A DNA stretch of 9,331 nucleotides from Planctomycetaceae bacterium (GTDB lineage: Bacteria > Planctomycetota > Planctomycetia > Pirellulales > Pirellulaceae), in contig SKVE01000594.1 in the NCBI GenBank assembly GCA_007129635.1, positions 1 to 9,331 on the forward strand, given 5' to 3'. Under the pieces are notes generated by a model. That model did not search any database. It saw only the letters and a program-made list of their open reading frames with translations, and had not been told where the DNA came from. Positions 6,974-9,331 of this stretch are shown here, piece by piece. Numbering within the stretch: the first letter of the stretch is position 1; each line of letters begins with the position of its first letter. The translations under genes and the position numbers were made by a program.

Positions 6974-6993
6974 TGTAGTTGTCTAGCACTACA
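6974..6993. repeat. inverted repeat TGTAGT-N8-ACTACA
   Basis: TGTAGT (6974-6979) and ACTACA (6988-6993) are perfect inverted copies around 8 nt, immediately next to the A/T repeat cluster. The size and symmetry would suit an operator for a dimeric repressor, but it lies about 195 nt from the esterase start and no promoter is visible at it. It is recorded as a candidate site only. Confidence 0.3.
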
Positions 6994-7144
6994 AGAAGAC
7001 ACCATGGCGCTGCAGGTCGAGCCACGGGGTCACCCGACTATGGTCTTCGAATCCGATTGGACCTGGTACGCTTCTCGCTCGCCATTCCGCCCAATGTCGA
7101 CCTTCTCATGCTTGGCAAAACGGCAGTGTTCCTTTTCGTTTCCC

Positions 7145-7300
7145 CTAACGCATCGCAGCAGCCAACCGCCGGAAAACAATACCGATGACTGCTCCAACGC
7201 AGGCCGCCGCGTAAGCGACCGCCAATTGTTGATCTCGAGTAAGCCGAGAATACGACGGTGGATTGTCCAGCCAGACCACGACGAAAACGGCGAATATCAC
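7145..7300 (-). CDS. candidate 51-residue two-helix membrane protein, possibly frameshifted at its start
   Basis: The minus-strand frame from GTG (7300-7298) to TAG (7147-7145) encodes 51 residues with a hydrophobic N-terminus (IFAVFVVVWL), a short polar loop (DNPPSYSRLTRDQQ), a second hydrophobic segment (LAVAYAAACVGAVIGIVF) and a basic end (RRLAAAMR). This is the layout of a small inner-membrane protein. The GTG lacks a ribosome site. An ATG at 7310-7308, preceded by GGAG at a 9-nt spacing, would be a good start but is one base out of frame. Removing one T from the TTTT run at 7304-7307 (read on the minus strand) would join it to this frame as MFVVIFAVFVVV. The gene may therefore be intact with the GTG start, or broken by a one-base insertion, or affected by a sequencing error. 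It lies downstream of two other small membrane-protein genes. Confidence 0.4.
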   Translation of the reverse strand: MIFAVFVVVWLDNPPSYSRLTRDQQLAVAYAAACVGAVIGIVFRRLAAAMR

Positions 7301-7574
7301 GACAAAACATCAACCCGAACTCCGAAAGAGCCGTCGATGCCGCAAGCGGCGTCGAAGGCATACCGAGGTCGGCAGCGAATACCGGGGCCATGCGCTGCTC
7401 CAGTGAGACAGGCCGTGTCGCGAGTGGAGGTGGAGTGTTCGACGGATGACATCCTTCGGCGGAACCGCGAATGGGAACACTGCCAAAACGCGTCCTCATT
7501 CGAATGCCCTCTTGCACGGGATTACGTCTTCACTGCCCGATTCTTGCCGATGCCAACATTATCCAGCGCGAGGG
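7301..7574. other. spacer between the small membrane-protein genes
   Basis: These 274 nt carry no convincing gene on either strand. Several frames are open, but their products are rich in arginine, serine and proline without any domain, signal or good ribosome site. Small perfect palindromes occur (GGATGACATCC at 7444-7454 and GCCGCAAGCGGC near 7340). It may contain the decayed remains of another small gene. Confidence 0.4.
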
Positions 7575-7892
7575 TTACATGAACATCACCGATGCCAAAG
7601 CAAACACCACGGCTAGGCAAGCTAAGCCGATCATCGCCGGCACCAACACTTGGATGTGCCCGTGGCGTGCCCCGTCCGAATCGTCGAACGTGCATGCTTG
7701 AAACAGCTCTTCCAATGCCCGACGATACTCACGGTCGTCGGCCAGTCGGTACAGGCGATCGAAAGTCGCCTTGCTCATGAAACCTTCGAAAGCCAAGCGT
7801 CGTTGGCTGGGGTCGTAGTGAATCTTACGCTGGAGGTCACCGGGGAAAGAGAGTCCCTCGGGTAACCTGTCGACCGAGACAGCTCGGATCAT
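7575..7892 (-). CDS. small tail-anchored protein of unknown function
   Basis: A 105-residue protein. Residues 1-70 are soluble, charged and mostly helical (for example FEGFMSKATFDRLYRL at 35-50, followed by DDREYRRALEELFQAC). Residues 80-105 form one hydrophobic segment (IQVLVPAMIGLACLAVVFAL and on to the end). This is the arrangement of a C-terminally anchored membrane protein with its head in the cytoplasm. The start is well supported: AAAGGAG on the minus strand (7906-7900) is 7 nt from the ATG. I believe similar small proteins recur in planctomycete genomes, but I cannot name a family or function. It follows the 74-residue membrane-protein gene by 65 nt in the same direction and may be cotranscribed with it. 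Confidence 0.78.
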   Translation of the reverse strand: MIRAVSVDRLPEGLSFPGDLQRKIHYDPSQRRLAFEGFMSKATFDRLYRLADDREYRRALEELFQACTFDDSDGARHGHIQVLVPAMIGLACLAVVFALASVMFM

Positions 7893-7957
7893 TTCCGTTC
7901 TCCTTTTTTGGGAAGAAAACTGGAAAACCGAAGCGATGACCCGTCGGTCTGTGGCGG

Positions 7958-8182
7958 TCAGTTCATGGGGATGTCAGGTTCCGTCGGAACCAACGTTAAT
8001 GCCGCGCCCGTCGGCCACTCCGCAGGCCCCGATTCCCGGTCCAATTGCGAAGAAGGCGCGAAACGCAACCGAGGAGCATCACCACGCATCGTCGATTGGA
8101 CGATACCCAGCAGATACCCCAAGATAACGACCACCACAAAAACATCGAACTTTGTGATCATGCGGGGCGTCGTGCTACGCAT
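7958..8182 (-). CDS. small single-pass membrane protein of unknown function
   Basis: A 74-residue protein with one clear hydrophobic helix at about residues 12-28 (KFDVFVVVVILGYLLGIV), a short basic N-terminus and a proline-rich polar C-terminal part. The ATG at 8182 is preceded by GAGGTG (8192-8187) with a 4-nt spacer, a good ribosome site; an internal ATG at residue 8 is a weaker alternative. No family is recognised. It is the first gene of the small membrane cluster, with a possible promoter at 8237-8265. Confidence 0.65.
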   Translation of the reverse strand: MRSTTPRMITKFDVFVVVVILGYLLGIVQSTMRGDAPRLRFAPSSQLDRESGPAEWPTGAALTLVPTEPDIPMN

Positions 8183-8236
8183 GGTACACCTCGTTTCGAT
8201 ATCGACCGTCCGTAATCATCTTTTCACAACCTCTTT

Positions 8237-8265
8237 AATATAACCGCCCGAATTCTATCGAAAAA
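8237..8265 (-). promoter_or_regulatory. possible promoter for the small membrane-protein cluster
   Basis: On the minus strand TATATT (8242-8237) lies 17 nt downstream of a poor -35 element, TTTTTC (8265-8260). The A/T-rich -10 and the location 55 nt before the ATG are suitable; the -35 is weak. Confidence 0.3.
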
Positions 8266-8285
8266 AATGCGGCGCGCCAAGCCAT

Positions 8286-8304
8286 ATACCTCCAAAAGAG
8301 GTAT
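8286..8304. repeat. 7-bp hairpin ATACCTC-N5-GAGGTAT
   Basis: The arms 8286-8292 and 8298-8304 pair perfectly over a 5-nt loop (CAAAA). No T-run follows the stem in either direction. A run of T lies before it on the minus strand (near 8313-8319), so it is not a standard terminator for the peptidase gene. It could be an operator or part of the same repeat family as 6919-6970, because TGCCTGTTCAAAAA follows directly. Confidence 0.4.
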
Positions 8305-8424
8305 GCCTGTTCAAAAAAATAGACGAATAGAGGATCAAGATCATGGAAGCAGTGCTAGTATTGGGGCAAGTCTAGCCACGTCAGTGAGTGAAGTATCCCT
8401 GAAAGTAGTTTGTTCTTGACCAGA

Positions 8425-9331
8425 TCATGCCCAGTCCAAGCCTTCAGGAATCTGGTTCAAGTTCCTGCAGCCATCGGATTCGACGATCACCATGTCTTCG
8501 ACTCGCACACCTCCGATGGCGTCACCGTACAATCCAGGCTCGATCGTCAAACAATCGCCGATCACCAACTCGGGACCGCCACGGTCCAAGAGGGGCGGTT
8601 CATGCACATCCAGACCGACCCCATGTCCCGTACCGTGCGTCATCGCACAGCGATCCGCAGGCGAGTCGTCGGCTGGCAAACCCATCTGATACCCTTGTCG
8701 GATGATCGAATCTGAGGTTGCTTCGTGGACCTGCTGGCCAGTTGCTCCGGATCGACAGGCGGCCGTTGCCGCCTGTTTGGCGATCAGCACGACTGCGTGC
8801 ATCTGCCGAACCTGGTCGGGGATCTGACCGTGAACGACGGTTCGCGTGCAGTCGCCGTGGTAGCGGGTCTGACGATTCCTGGGAAAGACATCGATGATCA
8901 CCGGCTGTTCGGTGCGCAACGGCCCCGAGCCCAGATCATGGCAATCGGCCCCGCACGGGCCTCCTGCGACGATCGAAGGCGGGTTCTCGTAGCCGTGCCG
9001 CAGTAACCAAATGTCGATCATCTCCCGCAATCGCTCGGACGTCAGCGGTTGGCCCTCCCATTGCAGGATTCCATCGCGGTCGGCCATTGCGCGAGCAACC
9101 GTTTCGCAGGCCATCGCCACGGCCTGTTCCGTGACGGCTTGCGCTTGTTGGAGCCATTCGATTTCCTCCACGTCCTTTTGCCGCCTTTCCAGAATGCCCC
9201 ACTGCGGATCACACGAAACGACCAGCCCGGCTCGTTGCATCTGATGGACAAAGATCAGCGGCAGCGTCCGATCGGCGACGACCTGCTGAACCCCATGGCG
9301 GCACAGGCATTCCACCAGCGCTTGCGCCGTG
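8425..9331 (-). CDS. M24-family Xaa-Pro aminopeptidase-like protein (5' end outside window)
   Basis: A metallopeptidase of family M24 (pita-bread fold) that removes N-terminal residues next to proline, probably cytoplasmic. The 301 visible residues begin within the N-terminal creatinase-like domain; the frame is open at the right edge, so the true start lies outside. The catalytic domain begins around EEIEWLQQAQAVTEQAV. Counting from the first complete codon, all five ligands of the dinuclear metal site are visible: D147 (VIIDVFPRN), D160 (YHGDCTRT), H232 (MTHGTGHGVGLDVHEPP), E264 (TIEPGLY) and E278 (GGVRVEDM). The conserved substrate-site histidine in ADCHDLGSGPL is also present. The gene ends with TGA at 8427-8425. 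It may be a prolidase rather than an aminopeptidase; the sequence does not separate them. It is upstream of the small membrane-protein cluster but 242 nt away, so it is probably a separate transcript. Confidence 0.93.
   Translation of the reverse strand, partial: TAQALVECLCRHGVQQVVADRTLPLIFVHQMQRAGLVVSCDPQWGILERRQKDVEEIEWLQQAQAVTEQAVAMACETVARAMADRDGILQWEGQPLTSERLREMIDIWLLRHGYENPPSIVAGGPCGADCHDLGSGPLRTEQPVIIDVFPRNRQTRYHGDCTRTVVHGQIPDQVRQMHAVVLIAKQAATAACRSGATGQQVHEATSDSIIRQGYQMGLPADDSPADRCAMTHGTGHGVGLDVHEPPLLDRGGPELVIGDCLTIEPGLYGDAIGGVRVEDMVIVESDGCRNLNQIPEGLDWA

Larger units (their letters stand above)
6780..7144. other. gene-free region upstream of the esterase gene
   Basis: These 365 nt hold the weak esterase promoter, the repeat cluster and the small inverted repeat. 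The reading frames crossing 7001-7144 are short, lack ribosome sites and have no recognisable protein features, so I see no gene there. Confidence 0.6.

Noticed and set aside
5397..6986. A 529-residue open frame on the plus strand opposite the esterase gene
   Set aside because: It lies fully antisense to a gene with a signal peptide, catalytic motifs and family match; it has no domain or ribosome site and is expected from GC-rich codon usage.
7038..7517. A 159-residue minus-strand frame
   Set aside because: Low-complexity, arginine/serine-rich product without a ribosome site; the overlapping frame at 7145-7300 reads as a much better membrane protein.
6780..8424. The possibility that the small genes are integron cassettes
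   Set aside because: I looked for paired core sites (GTTRRRY and RYYYAAC) after the stop codons and found no consistent attC-like structure.
1..9331. CRISPR array, tRNA, rRNA or transposase genes
   Set aside because: No regularly spaced repeats, no cloverleaf-like sequence and no transposase motif were seen in the window.

Overview
The window looks like chromosomal DNA from a GC-rich planctomycete of the Rhodopirellula/Pirellulaceae type. The reasons are the gene content (a DUF1080 sugar-hydrolase-like protein, a DUF6807/'PmoA'-type protein, a large secreted tandem esterase), the many exported proteins, weakly conserved promoters, and short palindromic or A/T-rich dispersed-repeat-like elements between genes. 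The taxonomic call is inference from family content; no rRNA or other phylogenetic marker is present.

Layout, left to right. (1) Positions 1-1637, minus strand: a gene for a Tat-exported protein of unknown function, followed after about 48 nt by the N-terminal part of an LctP-family lactate/glycolate permease that runs off the left edge. A good sigma70-like promoter (1683-1711) sits before this pair. (2) Positions 1638-1960: a divergent intergenic region with an 8-bp inverted repeat, a 20-bp REP-like hairpin and a 14-bp tandem duplication. (3) Positions 1961-4725, plus strand: a two-gene operon of a secreted DUF1080 protein with a 50-residue acidic tail and a secreted protein containing two DUF6807-like domains in tandem. 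(4) Positions 4722-6779, minus strand: a convergent 685-residue secreted acetylxylan-esterase-like protein. It has an intact first alpha/beta-hydrolase domain and a second domain that seems to have lost its nucleophile. Its stop codon overlaps that of the DUF6807 gene. (5) Positions 6780-7144: no gene, but a cluster of AAAAGGACAGGCATTTT-type repeats in the esterase upstream region. (6) Positions 7145-8182, minus strand: two well-supported small membrane-protein genes and a third, 51-residue candidate that may carry a one-base frameshift at its start. (7) Positions 8183-8424: a spacer with a possible promoter and a small hairpin. (8) Positions 8425-9331, minus strand: an M24-family Xaa-Pro-type aminopeptidase with all five metal ligands, cut by the right edge.

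How the genes may work together: the DUF1080, DUF6807 and esterase products all carry export signals. They fit a periplasmic or outer-compartment carbohydrate-processing module (deacetylation plus handling of oxidised sugars), with the lactate/glycolate permease as a neighbouring uptake function. This is inference from family associations; no substrate can be read from the sequence. The least explained parts are the DUF6807 didomain with its altered first histidine motif, the dead half of the esterase, the Tat protein of unknown function, and the small membrane-protein cluster.
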